DNA from: Pycnopodia helianthoides
Lineage: Eukaryota; Echinodermata; Asteroidea; Forcipulatida; Asteriidae
Direction of reading: 5' to 3'
Assembly (NCBI GenBank): GCA_032158295.1
Contig: CM063260.1
Coordinates: forward strand, 2,118,001-2,182,000
DNA: 64,000 bases
Positions 27,201 to 37,290 of this stretch are shown one piece after another. A model generated the notes under the pieces. That model was not told where the DNA came from and ran no database searches. It saw nothing but the letters and a program-made list of their open reading frames with translations. The translations under genes and the position numbers were made by a program. Each line of letters begins with the position of its first letter. Positions within the stretch are counted from its first letter, which is position 1.

Positions 27201-30200
27201 CGGCGCCATCTTGTTTTCATCAGTTTGCTATCCAATTATTGTATATAGTATCTGGTGTTCCATTAATACTCCTCTTTGTGATGTTTTTAAATATTTACGT
27301 CCCTCAACTTCTGGTCGTAGACGAAGCCACACTATTTTTAATGATTCTCTCGCCTTCTATTTTTAGAATAATTTATATATTAAGACTCAACAAGCCGTGC
27401 TCCCTTAAGCTATTTATTTCATCGGCCTGAGACAATATCGTAAGGTCACGTGGTCGCGTTTAATAACACAAGAAGAAAAAAAAGTTAATGTTTTGTAAGG
27501 GATTGTGTGCACCATCGTGTTCATGTTGATTGTGGGTATGACACAAGCAGGCAATAGGTATTTTAAAAAAGTCGTCAGGGTATGTGTTCATGACACTCGC
27601 TGTCCTTGAGCAAGACACCTGACTATAATTGCTTCTCTTCACACAGGGGTATACAATGGGTATCCTGTGATCAGAGGGCAGAAATGGTTCTTGTGATTGA
27701 TTTTAGCTTGGTGCGCTACATATGTTGGCAGCGCAGGCTGTGCTTATTCCCAAGGGGAGATGAGATGGTTTAAGGGAATGCTATAAATAGCCCAGTGACC
27801 AGGGTTAATGGCGCTAGAGCGCCATGAGCGTCAACTACAATTCTCTCAACTTTAACACTATATTGCATACCGAGCTATAATGATCTTTGGAGAATTGACC
27901 TGGGTTTTTTCTTTTAATAAATAATTCACCATAAACGAGCTGTCGGATCAATGCAAATTATTAATTCGCCTGATTCCCCAGTCCGGCAGTTCGCCTTTAA
28001 AGTTGGTCCTGAAATCCCTCTCGTGAAGTCAGCAGAACTCGCGGATGCGTTAAATCATGGATGGTGAGCAGACGCTACATGCTGAACGCTATAACGTCCT
28101 GTTATTTAAGACGCACCTCACTGGGGGATGCCCGTCCCTATATACAAAACGATAGATAATTTTATAATTTGTTTTTGCTTGAATCGGTCTGCATGAATGT
28201 ACGGTATATTATTCTAATAGTTGTTGGGATTTAGGGAGAACCTTGAACTGTCGTGTTAAAATTTGATCAAATTTGATCAAAGTGTCCCTTATTTTGAAGG
28301 TAGGGTCATAGATTGATTTTTTTTGTAAAAGTATTGCTGATTTCTAGGCAACGTTGTTAAGAACGATACAATAAAATTCACATATGAAAGATTCAGCAGA
28401 ATACAGTGTATATACTTGCTGAGAAAACAGCAAAAAAATCCTCACGGTATATGCACAAGATAATTGTCGAATCCATCCACGTTTAGCGAGGTGACAGCGG
28501 GTCGTGAACGGACACCAACCCTCAGAAATCTGAGAGACGATTCGTGCATGAATCGTTTCTCAGACTCAAATGTTTTGGGGTGAACAATTATCCAAACCGA
28601 ATTACCTCGAAGGGAATCCTTTTCTCAAAATAGTTCATACTGTATCAACAGCTGCAGTGCTTCTCACCAAGTCAGTTTTTTATGGTCATTAATTTTATTG
28701 AAGTATTAACCAATCTATGACTCTACCTTTAAAATGAAGGCTATCGCGATTTCTGCGCGAGGAAGCAATACAAACAAATTGTAAACCACACTTTAAAACA
28801 GAGTAGGGAGCTTGGTCAAGAAGCTCATGTTAAAATATTCATGGGTTTTAGAATTTATTCAAAATGTGCTGGAGGTGATTGGCTGGCTGTTGACTTAATC
28901 CAGTTAACCTAGATTCAGTTGGACACCTTATGCTAGGCCGAGAGTGACGCGTTTATAAACTCCTCGAGCCCCATTTTTTTAAATACCGTACACAGGACTT
29001 TACAGGGGGGTAAATTCAGCCGTATTCACCCCCCTGTTTAAGTCTCTTGCTTTGGTTTTTTTTTTCCGAACAAGTTTTGACAGATGACGCTGTTCCAAAA
29101 CAAAAAAACATACGCAAAATGTTCGAAAGAGCGAATAAATAACATGTAGTATTGCCTGTACATGGCTGATGGAAGTGAATTAACGTCGAGATCCCGATAA
29201 TAATTCCATTTATAGTTTTTTAATTAAAGGAACATTACAGAATTGGTTTTGATAACAAAACAGTTGCTGGCAGTGCCAGCACTTTATGTAATCCACCATA
29301 TACATAAGCTGACAAACCTGTAGAAGTTTGAGATCGATCGGCCATCTGGGTCACGAGAAAATAGTGAAAAACCGATTACACATCTGCATGAAATCATATA
29401 GATTCAACAAACGAATAAAACGCTCACTGAGCGATAAACTCCAATCGGAAAATTAGTTTATTTATTTCTCATCAAATATGGCCTTTCAGACAGAAACATT
29501 TCAAGGGATGTTTTCTACTATCATCATCATTAAACCGTGTAATTTTTTGTAAATCTGTGATCAAAAAGTATATTTTTACAAGTTTTTTTCTTACCAATTA
29601 TGTAATGTTCCTTTAACTATCCACTATTAGTGGATTACTGTTTGCGTGCATTACCTTAAATGAAAGCTATTTAATATGTAACTTTTTTCTCGAATCTTTA
29701 CAAAAAGCTATGAACGATTAGATCTAAGTTTTCGGTTTGCTTCCTAAAATTTAAGCCAATTCGAAAATTGTGTTTCTGGGGTTTTTTGCAATCGTTTTCT
29801 CTTTGTGTAGGAAGCAACACTTTCCTGTGTAATCTGATCGTTCTTTTGTGTCATTTGCACATTAAATAAGATGAATAGGAATGACACTGTAGGCCATACA
29901 TTGCAATATTAAACTTTCATTGAAAACACTTTATTATACGCTTTATTTAATAGAAAAGTCCATTTCACTTTTACATGATTCTACTGTGATCTTCGAAACG
30001 AAATTTCGAGTCCTTCTCGGCTTTGAGTTATTGTGTCAAGAAGGTTGATTCTGTATTTTAAAAATTGTGATATCGGTCAAGTTATTGCGTTTTATTGCCA
30101 TGGCTTTATAAGTATTTTTGTATTTAAATTGAGAAGTTTTGTTCAGATTGAATACAGTATTTATTCCCAGTAAAAAAAAAACAAGGAGGATCCTGGTTAG

Positions 30201-33200
30201 GTTTCAGGAGGGGGGGGGAGCAATTTGACCTATATTTGTTGGGTTGTTCTAGAGTCATGTTCTCCCCAGACTTGTTATGATTCTAACCATGTGTTCTAAA
30301 TCAGAACAGTGCTTGGGAATTCGGGGATGTTTTTTTGTCGATAAATTATGTTTGGACCTGGCCAGTGTAGACGTGAGAGAGCATGCCGCTCACACGGGGC
30401 AATTTATTGCTTTTTACGGCGTGTTGTCCCCCCTCCCTCATCTCTCCTATAGCTCTGTCGCCCGCCTCCACGTCCACGTTCAGATTGTTTAATTTCATTA
30501 GAACTCTCTTGACTTCTTCCTCAAATCAAATCACTCTCCACTTTCAGGTCCCTCGTCAATTTGGGTCAATTATTAATTTCAAAAAAAAAAAAATGTGTTC
30601 GAGGAGCAGGGTGAAGTTTAATGGCGTCGACGGCACACGACACGGAAGAGAGATCACACCGTGTATATGGCCACTTCCGAAGCAATCGACGATGTATTCA
30701 AATTGCATTTCAAATGATTGAATTTTGCTTAAACGGAATGTAATTAAATGTAAATGAGTACGGAACTGGAAAACTGTTTCATTAAGAACCGGTTGTGGTC
30801 ATCATTTCTAGTAATACTTGTTCCCCCGGGGGTCATGTTCAGATGTATTCCATTATGATATGCATCTGTAGTGGTTTGTCTTCCATTTAAAGCCGTATCC
30901 GATCTGGCGGCTACAGCTACGGCTACGACTGTTGCTAAGGGTGTTCCTAAGGACGAACTATACTTCGGTTGGGCTACATTTAATGTAGCCCAACCGAAGG
31001 TTGAAAAAGAAGTTGTTATATAGTCAGTTTCCGTGCAGGATATATGTAACTATGATATGTGAGTGTGCGTGGAACCAGACAAAGATAGCAGTCCCTGGGG
31101 GAGTCTATTTTAGCTTAAACATTAATTTTGTACAAGAAAGTTAAATTAAGTTTAACCAAATTATTTCCCCTTAATAATTGTAAACAGAATAGGGGTGCTT
31201 TAACCTATCAGAAACGGATGTTTTTTTTGTGTGTGTTTTTTTTTTTTTGGGGGGGGGGGACTTGACGGGTGCCTGGTCCTGACAGGAAAGCTGGTGCAGA
31301 TAACCTAGTTGTTGAGACTTCATTCTGTATGATTTTCGTCCCTCCATTTGCTTGATATAATGTCAGGGCTCAGTGGTCAACCTTTTTAACAGTCAGGCCG
31401 TTTCTTGATTGGACCAATACTTACTACGAGTAGATGAGGCTGCTATATTTAGCTCTCTGTCAATGTATCTTGGCTCCAATATACACATACCACGACAATG
31501 AGGAAAAAAGTAAACGGCCTTTTGCGTTTGCTGGGAAACGTATTTTGCTCTCTGGGTTTTTTTTTTTTTTTTCTTGCCCATCTCAAATAACTCTGCTTGT
31601 ACGGTCCTTGGTTGCTAACAAAAAAAACGAGTCTTCTATTATCTCCACGTGCAGGCCATTGCTCTCGTGATATCAGCGGGATCGTTGCAAATGGCTCCAC
31701 GCGCAGTCCTCATGATGTACATTGTATCGTCCAATTTGCTCAAAATGTACTTGGCTGAGATTGAGTTGCATTGACGTGTCGTTGACGTAATGGTCACGTC
31801 ACGGCGCTCCTGATATGCCGAGGATTGTTGTCATGCAGCCCCACGAAAAGGGAAATGATGTTTACATAGCGCGTACGTGGTGTAGATAAAGCCGATCGAC
31901 GATTTACTGACGAGAAGAGAGAAAGCTTCTTCCCAATAGGATGTTCTACATTTCCATTGATATGTAAATTTTAATTTTGGCATTCATTGACGTCATCAAT
32001 AACGTGACTTAATTTATAAATAGCAAAAAATATCTCCCTAGAGGGGATTCGCTTCAAGCTGATTAGAGTGAGATGTTTTCGAAGGTAGCCAAACGGAGAC
32101 GTTGAGCCTTGAGATGAGGCTATTAAATGTTATAATTTATTGAAGAGAAGGTTGTTTACGAGGAAGACAAAGAGGAAAATGCCGCCAAGGGGTCGTTAAA
32201 GGGCATACATTTTTTTTTTAATTCAAAAAAACATCTACCAAAAGATTCAGAAATTATAACATTTGTATTTGTATTGCTTTCATCTAGATATAAAGCAGAC
32301 ATAGTGAGTTATGTTTGCACACATCATCTCGTTTTTAAATGTAAACGTCCAAAACGGTCAGTTAAAGTACAGGATGTCTGCTGCCACCTTGCGTCTCGTA
32401 TTGGATCTTAACGTTTGCTCTTTTCCTCTGTTTTATAGGGCTGTGTTATGCTGAGTTCGGGGCCCGCGTCCCCAAGGCAGGCTCCGCCTACATCTACTCG
32501 TACGTAACCGTTGGTGAGTTCCTGGCCTTCGTGATTGGCTGGAGCATGATCATGGACAACATCATCGCCGCGGCAACCGTCGGCAAGGCGTGGTCTCAAT
32601 ACCTGGACTCCATCGTGAACCAGACGATCAGCACGGCCATCAAGTCCAGGGTGCAGTTCGACTCGCCGTGGTTCGGGGACTACCCGGACATCCTGGCCTT
32701 CGCCCTACTGATCGTCCTGACGATCATCGTGGCACTCGGGGCCAAGATGTCCACCGTGGTCATGATGGCTCTAACGGGGGTCAACCTGCTGGTCATCGCC
32801 TTCGTCATCGTGCTGGGTCCTTCTACGTCGAGGGGGAGAACTGGACGTCTGGTGGCTTCTTCCCATACGGAGCATCCGGGGTGCGTTTGAATGGGCAGAT
32901 CCATAGAGAGGGTGGGGGTGTTCCGCATGAAAATTCGTATTTATTTTTCAATAATCACGATACAAGCAAGTCAGAACCGTCCATTTTGACCTCCCCTACC
33001 TTAAGTGTAAAAACCCCAAAGGAAAGCACCCTCACGAGATCTTCACGATTCAAATGAAAACAATCGTGGAAGGAATATTGAAAAAGGCCGTGTACGAATT
33101 GGCAAGTACGGCTGCGTCAATGACGTAACCAGAATTTTCATTGGGGGGGGGGGGGGCGACATAATGTTTGGTCTATTTAATGTATCGAGTTATAGCCTAT

Positions 33201-35428
33201 TAATTTTATTTGTGCACTTTTTCGATCTCAATTGGGGGCAGGGGGCATCTGCTCTGAGCGGGGGGGGGGGTTCCCACCTCTCCTCCCTTCGCCTCTGCTG
33301 GTGTGCTGTGGCATTTCACAGTTTCTTCACAAAGGAAAAAACATTAAAATGCAACTTTCATGACGTCGTTTTAGACATAAGACCAGTTCTTTTAAAATGC
33401 TATCGTAGAAGAAGAAATTGTTCTTACTTGCAAAATTTGCCGACGTTTCTACCCTAGCAGAGTCTTACTCAAAGGCTATTAGATGATGCAGCACACACAG
33501 ACTCGTGTTTTCATTTGTTACTTTATTTTGGTAAATTGTTACTTTATTTTGGTGAATGCTCGTCCTTTATTAATTACATAAAATAATGAATAATTAGACA
33601 ATTTGTTGTTGATTATGCAGGTGTTTGCGGGTGCGGCGACCTGTTTCTACGCGTATGTCGGTTTCGATGCTATCGCAACGTCTGGAGAGGAGGCTAAGAA
33701 CCCGAGCCGTGCCATACCCATCGCAATCGCCCTCACTTTATTCATCTGCATGCTGTGCTACATGAGTGTGTCCGCAGTCTTGACTCTGATGTTACCGTAC
33801 GACCAGCTGTCTCCCTACGCACCATTGGCTGAAGTCTTCCAGTCTAGGGGGCTACCCGCGGGTCGGTACATCGTGGCCACCGGGTCCCTGCTCGGACTCT
33901 CGTCCGCCATGTTGGGCTCAATCTTCCCACTGCCCAGGATCATCTACGCCATGGCCAAAGACGGGCTGCTCTTCAAGTTCTTAGCACGTGTCAACAGCAA
34001 AACAGACGTACCAGTGACAGCCGCCGTCATGGCCGGTGTCCTGACTGCAATCATGGCGTTGATATTCAATCTCGAGCAGCTAGTCGAGATGATGTCCATC
34101 GGTACCCTGCTATCCTACAGTCTGGTCGCGGCTAGCGTCTTGCTTCTACGGTACCACCCGAAGGAAGTGGGTCTGAGCAAAGACGAAGTGAAGCAGCTCG
34201 CTTTGCAGTCAGCAGGAATTAAGGACGAAACGGAAGAATCTATGTCGCTGGTTGAAAAGTCCGCCGGGAAGTACATGAAATACACAGACGCGGCCACGCC
34301 CGGAGATGCCGTCGAGGACACCGTCGGCAGTAAACCCGATGAACCGTCCAGTAGGGCGGGCTACGGACTCCTTCAGAACGAGGGCACCGACCAGCAAACC
34401 GGGAGCAAAAAGACGCCACCAACGTTAAAAACTTACATGGTCGTGTCGATATCGTTCGCCATTTTCGTAGTTTTGATCGTTAGCTTATGTTGTCTCTTGG
34501 CCTTCGGGATGGATGAAATCTCCCGGATTGAATGGTGGGCCATCGCTCTTCTGTGCCTCTTCGTTGCTGCTATAGTGTGCCTCACGTAATCATAGAAACC
34601 CAACCTCAAAATCAGATGGAGCTGTACTTCAAGGCCCCGCAGTGCCGTTTCTTCCACTCCTAGCTCTACTTTGTAACACTTACTTGATGATGAAACTCTC
34701 GCCAGCAACGTGGGCTCGGCTCGTCATCTGGCTCGCAGTGGGTCAGTATTTAAAATCTTATATTATGCAAGTTTATGAGCTGATACCTGTTTGATTGATT
34801 GATTGGCTGATGCCATTATGCGTATTTATGAGATAATACCTATTTTATTAACAAATTGGCTGGTGCCAATATGCATATTCATGAGCTGATACCTGATCAT
34901 TGATTGGCTGATGCTGTGTTCACTTCAAAACAATGGGGAACAAATAAGGCCCCATCTGTGGTGGTGTATCAAAAAAGACCAATGTTCATTTTGTTACCCA
35001 TGTGAGACTTTTATATCACGATAGGTGGCAGCAGACTTACGGATAAAATCCCCCCCCCCCCATTTATGTAAACTATATCCGATGAAAAATTTAATTTTTT
35101 TTTTTTTTAACTGCCACCTTCCCAGAATCTCTCATTTTTATATTTTAGCTACCGAAAATTAAAATGCATAAATTATACACTAGTAACACGTCTGTTTTTA
35201 TTCTACGAATCTCATTTACAGTGGTTAAGGTTGACTATTTATTTTAATCGTCCTTTTTTTCAAACCACAGGATTGGTCATCTACTTCTCGTACGGTATAC
35301 GACACAGCGTTGAAACCCAGAGAAGGCGAGACGAAGCGCCATCTACGACGATGTCTGAAGATACGGCCGGTGATGGCGCTTTCGTCGAGGAATCACAGGA
35401 TGTGGTCGAGAAGACCAAAGACCAATAG
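9017..35428 (+). CDS. Cationic amino acid transporter, SLC7A (CAT) family
   Basis: Coding exons are 9017-9260, 32439-32880, 33621-34741 and 35271-35428 (TAG), about 655 codons once three apparent missing bases are allowed for. That is a normal CAT length (roughly 620-770). CATs are 14-helix plasma-membrane carriers of Arg, Lys and ornithine. Visible hallmarks in order are [13 protein letters not shown] (TM1 binding loop), [68 protein letters not shown], and the CAT C-terminal domain with [19 protein letters not shown] and [10 protein letters not shown]. The start ATG at 9017 has G at -3, and no closer ATG fits. The first intron is 23.2 kb. Transport activity is inferred; SLC7A4/14-type relatives may act differently. 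Confidence 0.93.
9900..10245 (+). mobile_element. SINE-like element with tRNA-type B box
   Basis: The element has GGGCTCGAGTCCCGG, then CATTGAGCAAGATACTT, then GGTGGTGCACGTAAAAGAAC and GGTTAACCCCGGTGTTTCTG. The tail ends ACCAGAAATATATAATA. It matches 18260-18730 in the same order, and the 5' part resembles 27590-27800. Confidence 0.65.
12830..13270. repeat. Two-copy tandem duplication of about 220 bases
   Basis: Copies at about 12837-13052 and 13058-13263 share GTGTTGGATTTGCATTGTTG, TTCAGTAACCACCGGCAAGC and GAAATTCTGCTTACGGCTC. They begin with GCGCGTTTGCGCGTTTGTGC. The matching open frames are a consequence of the duplication. Confidence 0.85.
14243..14385. repeat. Dispersed repeat, pair with 40968-41075
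   Basis: It shares TGTCCCTGTACTTAACAT, CTCCCTTAGACTT and AGAATTCCCCT.TGGAGAC in order with the partner copy. It is probably a SINE tail; the head was not identified. Confidence 0.6.
15300..15610. repeat. Two-copy tandem duplication of about 170 bases
   Basis: Both copies carry GGGAAATAATGAGGCATGTA, CATCCTCCTTCGGTGCAGTG and GAGGCATGGTGTACCCC. The second copy is shorter in the C-rich part. Confidence 0.8.
17639..18032 (-). mobile_element. MITE with AAAGGAACATTACA terminal inverted repeats
   Basis: It starts TAAAGGAACATTACAGA and ends TGTAATGTTCCTTTA. It is a reverse-complement copy of 29225-29615 and 61519-61903, sharing TAAACTCCAATCGGAAAATT and CACGAGAAAATAGTGAAAA. The length is about 390 bases, with no ORF. 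Confidence 0.85.
18260..18730 (+). mobile_element. SINE-like element carrying an internal minisatellite
   Basis: It aligns with 9900-10245. The single CCCCGGTGTTTCTGATTCAC segment of that copy is expanded here to about eight units of 30-33 bases between 18412 and 18640. The flanks before and after the expansion match the other copy. Confidence 0.7.
18412..18640. repeat. Minisatellite, unit 30-33 bases
   Basis: There are about eight units of the type GCAAGCACCCCGGTGTTTCT. It sits inside a SINE-like element, and the open frame on the - strand is an artefact. Confidence 0.9.
20274..20343. repeat. Fold-back around GTGTAGATTCGTGAA
   Basis: AAAGTGTAGATTCGTGAA pairs with TTCACGAATCTATACTTTA; the loop contains GAGCCGAAGGCGAG. 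A second, denser array of the same word is at 20705-20815. Confidence 0.75.
20705..20815. repeat. Alternating palindromic array of TGTAGATTCGT
   Basis: Several direct and inverted copies of TGTAGATTCGT and its complement follow one another, including TCTACACTTAAGTGTAGA. It is related to 20274-20343. Confidence 0.75.
21060..21290 (-). repeat. Dispersed repeat, GGTCATAGATTG family, partial
   Basis: It shares GTTTCAGCTGATTACAGTGT, TTGAGAAAACAGCAAAAAAA and the CGACAGCGGGTACCAACC core with 28297-28735 and the complement of 636-852. Confidence 0.7.
21370..21672. repeat. Two tandem copies of a small inverted-repeat element
   Basis: Each copy runs from AGGTTTTCGGATAGAAACTA to TTTATCCGAAAACCTAATAT, so each unit has complementary ends of about 13 bases. 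Copies at about 21372-21492 and 21535-21645 differ by small indels. Confidence 0.8.
23650..24012. mobile_element. Diverged MITE related to the AAAGGAACATTACA family
   Basis: It contains GTGATTCAACATATGCATGA, CACGAGAAAATAGTGAAAA and ACCAATAGTGTACAGGGCCTTTA. An internally deleted relative is at 36296-36448. Confidence 0.65.
26335..26519. mobile_element. Fold-back MITE, GGGCCCAATTTCA family, diverged
   Basis: It has the GCTAAG.ACAAAAACTTGCTAAGCA arm and ends TTTGTGAAATTGGGCCC. It is a shorter relative of 8025-8267. Confidence 0.6.
27590..27800 (+). mobile_element. SINE-like element (TTGAGCAAGACAC family)
   Basis: The order is CTGTCCTTGAGCAAGACACC, TATAATTGCTTCTCTTCACA, GGGCAGAAATGGTTCTTGTG and TGCGCTACAT. 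The TTGAGCAAGACAC stretch and TAATTGCTT follow the same order as in 9900-10245. Confidence 0.55.
28297..28735. mobile_element. MITE with AAAGGTAGGGTCATAGATTG ends
   Basis: The left end reads TTGAAGGTAGGGTCATAGATTG and the right end CAATCTATGACTCTACCTTTAAAA, complementary over about 22 bases. The middle holds the palindromic GATTCGTGCATGAATC. This is the best full-length copy of the family. Confidence 0.8.
29225..29615 (+). mobile_element. MITE with AAAGGAACATTACA terminal inverted repeats
   Basis: It starts TAAAGGAACATTACAGAATT and ends ATTATGTAATGTTCCTTTA. It is highly similar to 61519-61903 and to the complement of 17639-18032. Confidence 0.85.
30962..31003. repeat. Short near-perfect palindrome
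   Basis: CTTCGGTTGGGCTACATT and its exact complement face each other with one base between. It abuts a partial copy (from about 30895) of the GGCTACGGCTACG element also found at 53442-53581. Confidence 0.8.
32439..32880 (+). CDS. SLC7A-like exon 2 (TM3-TM5 and extracellular loop)
   Basis: It follows TTTTATAG and completes Gly, then [17 protein letters not shown]. It has an N-glycosylation site (NQTI) in the loop. The frame breaks near 32815-32821: the next in-family sequence, [18 protein letters not shown], is in another frame, so one base appears missing. The length of 442 is phase-consistent only as 443. The donor is GTGCGT. Confidence 0.9.
33621..34741 (+). CDS. SLC7A-like exon 3 (TM6 to TM13)
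   Basis: It follows ATTATGCAG and opens [21 protein letters not shown] hydrophilic cytoplasmic loop rich in Lys, Asp and Glu lies between EMMSIGTLL and the last helices, as in CATs. The continuous frame stops at 34587 (TAA), but [18 protein letters not shown] and then [19 protein letters not shown] continue in two other frames. Two single-base losses are implied, near 34587 and within the C-run at 34633-34642. With both restored the exon ends in phase 1. Confidence 0.9.
35271..35428 (+). CDS. SLC7A-like exon 4 (last TM and C-terminal tail)
   Basis: It follows CAAACCACAG and reads [20 protein letters not shown], then an acidic tail ending VVEKTKDQ and TAG. The tail is cytoplasmic in the family. 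Confidence 0.9.
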
Positions 35429-35567
35429 GAGAGATGGGAAGTTTAGTGAAAATTACAATAGTTAGACCGTAGAGAAGTCTCCCTTTAATTTAATGGGAAA
35501 TATTATAGATGAATTGTCTAAAAATTGGTGTATATTGGTGTATTTTATTGTCTGAAGGTTTGAAGTA

Positions 35568-35581
35568 AATAAATAAATAAA
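35568..35581 (+). promoter_or_regulatory. Candidate poly(A) signals of the SLC7A-like gene
   Basis: Overlapping AATAAA hexamers lie 140-150 bases after the stop codon. Position fits a 3' UTR end, but cleavage here is not shown. Confidence 0.45.
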
Positions 35582-35974
35582 CATGGAAGTACTTTTATTG
35601 TTAATTGACACAAACTTTTTTAAATTTCCGGTCAAATCGGCAAAAATAAAACCCAAAACGGTACTTGCATCTTAAATAGGTCGCAAGGCCAGATTTGTTA
35701 ATAATTGTTTTCTATGATTGAGGACAGTTAATGCTGTTAGATACGAAAAACACAACAACTTTTGCATAATGCCACGGACAATGCACACATCATTATTATT
35801 ATTAAATAATAAATTGTAATTAATTATTTATTTAATTTATGTATTTTTTTGTCTGAAGAGTCACATAGCGGCATAAACCAAGCATCATACTGCCTTTGAT
35901 TAAAATAATTATATTGTGTGGGAACAACTTTTTTCGGATAATGACAACGGGTTCAATTGTTATGCACTATCTTT

Positions 35975-36125
35975 TCCTGTATTTCACCTCTGTGGACCCT
36001 GGTTCGAATCCCACCTCAGACCAGAGCCTTGCATGTGGATTGGGTTTTCAGTCCCTACCTGCATGTGTGGATTCGCCCCATGTTGGAGTTTTTCTCCCTT
36101 ATCTAAAACATTCCTAGAACATTCC
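35975..36125 (+). mobile_element. tRNA-headed SINE-like element
   Basis: CACCTCTGTGGACCCTGGTT continues as CGAATCCCACCTC, a Pol III B box, then GAGCCTTGCATGTGGATTGG. It is the same family as the reverse copy at 4540-4705. Confidence 0.65.
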
Positions 36126-36555
36126 TACCTTGTTTCCTATTCACCATTCTGTTATTGGCATTTGCACTGTTGGATGTGTAATGGAATTAGAGTAAATGGG
36201 AACGCATATCTGCTTAGGATGGCGTTGTTCGCTTGTTTGTTGAGTTCTTATCTGTTTTGTCTTTTTACCAGTGTACACTATTCGGTGCACAATTAAAGGT
36301 ATTGTGCACTTTTGGTAACAGCTCAAAATCAGTGTCCACATTTTGTGTGATTCAACATATGCATGAACAAACAAACCTGTGAAAGTTATGTGTGAATCTA
36401 TGAACATTTGTGTTTTTTTATCTTACCAATAGTGTACAGGGCCTTTAAAGACAGGGCAGGTATTAGTTAAATCATTCAAAACCCGAGTCAATCAACTGAT
36501 ACTGTTTTATGTTACATAACCTCTTGAATATCAAATCACTTCCGTCCAGTCAATT

Positions 36556-36753
36556 ACAGGGTCCAATTTCATAGAGCTGCTTTAGCCAAAAATATTGCTC
36601 AACATTTTTTTGGCTGAGCGGAAATCAGCAGGATACCAGTCACAAATTGTACATGTGACATGGTAGTTTGGCCGGTACCCTTCTTCTGGTAAGCATAATT
36701 TTCTTTTGCTTAGATACTTTTTTGTGCTGAAGCAGCTCTATGAAATTGGGCCC
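36556..36753. mobile_element. Fold-back MITE, GGGCCCAATTTCATAGAGC family
   Basis: It starts GGGTCCAATTTCATAGAGCT and ends AGCTCTATGAAATTGGGCCC. The inner arms are diverged. Confidence 0.8.
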
Positions 36754-37024
36754 AGGTAAACTTGTATATTCCAGACTTTGGTTTCTGAGGGCAGCACAAA
36801 GGTAGTATCTCTTCGTTTTGGGTAATCTAAGTTTACGAGAAAGCCAGTTCCACACTTGCCATTTTTAGCGTGTTATTATACCATAAGTTTCAAATCGTAC
36901 TTATTAATAATGTTTTTTCTGTTTAGAGAAAGTACTGCATATTTTTATATGTAAATTTTGCGTAGCCAACAGTACCCGTGTAAAATTAATGTGAATTAAT
37001 ACGCAAATTAGAATGAGCATGACT

Positions 37025-37290
37025 ATAGACCGATCCATTAAGCTCCGCCCCTTACGTGTTGACCAATCACAACCTTGGCTATACGCCACCGAAAGTCCGA
37101 CAAAGTCCGACACGCTAAAATCCCGTTAGAAAAGTAAACATGCGTGCGCGCGTACTTAAAGTGCGCACGTTCATGTCGCGAGTGTGGCATTGTAGAGACG
37201 CACATGTGCTGCACACGTGTGCAGTGGTGAGGCAGCCAATGCTGTGATTGGTCAATATGCTAAAGGGGTGGGGCTTAATGGATCGGTCTA
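37025..37290. mobile_element. MITE with TAGACCGATCCATTAAGC ends
   Basis: The left end TAGACCGATCCATTAAGCTC and right end GGGCTTAATGGATCGGTCTA are complementary for about 28 bases. The interior is GC-rich with GTGCGC words. Smaller TAGACC-ended elements occur at 39446-39601 and 49271-49578. Confidence 0.85.

Larger units (their letters stand above)
9261..32438. other. 23.2 kb first intron of the SLC7A-like gene
   Basis: Only short ORFs without family resemblance were found. The intron holds SINE-like and fold-back repeats (listed separately), T/A homopolymers (e.g. 11968-11990) and TTC runs (16347-16371). A long first intron often carries enhancers, but I cannot point to any. Confidence 0.7.

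Noticed and set aside
27172..27430. Hydrophobic ORFs that look like a membrane protein
   Set aside because: AT-rich DNA readily encodes Ile, Leu and Phe runs. There is no family resemblance, and the start lies in an inverted CAAGATGGCG/CGCCATCTTG pair typical of a repeat.
32590..33057. 155-codon open frame overlapping SLC7A-like exon 2
   Set aside because: It is an out-of-frame reading over the exon and runs into the intron. Only its part after 32818 matches the true protein because of the frameshift.
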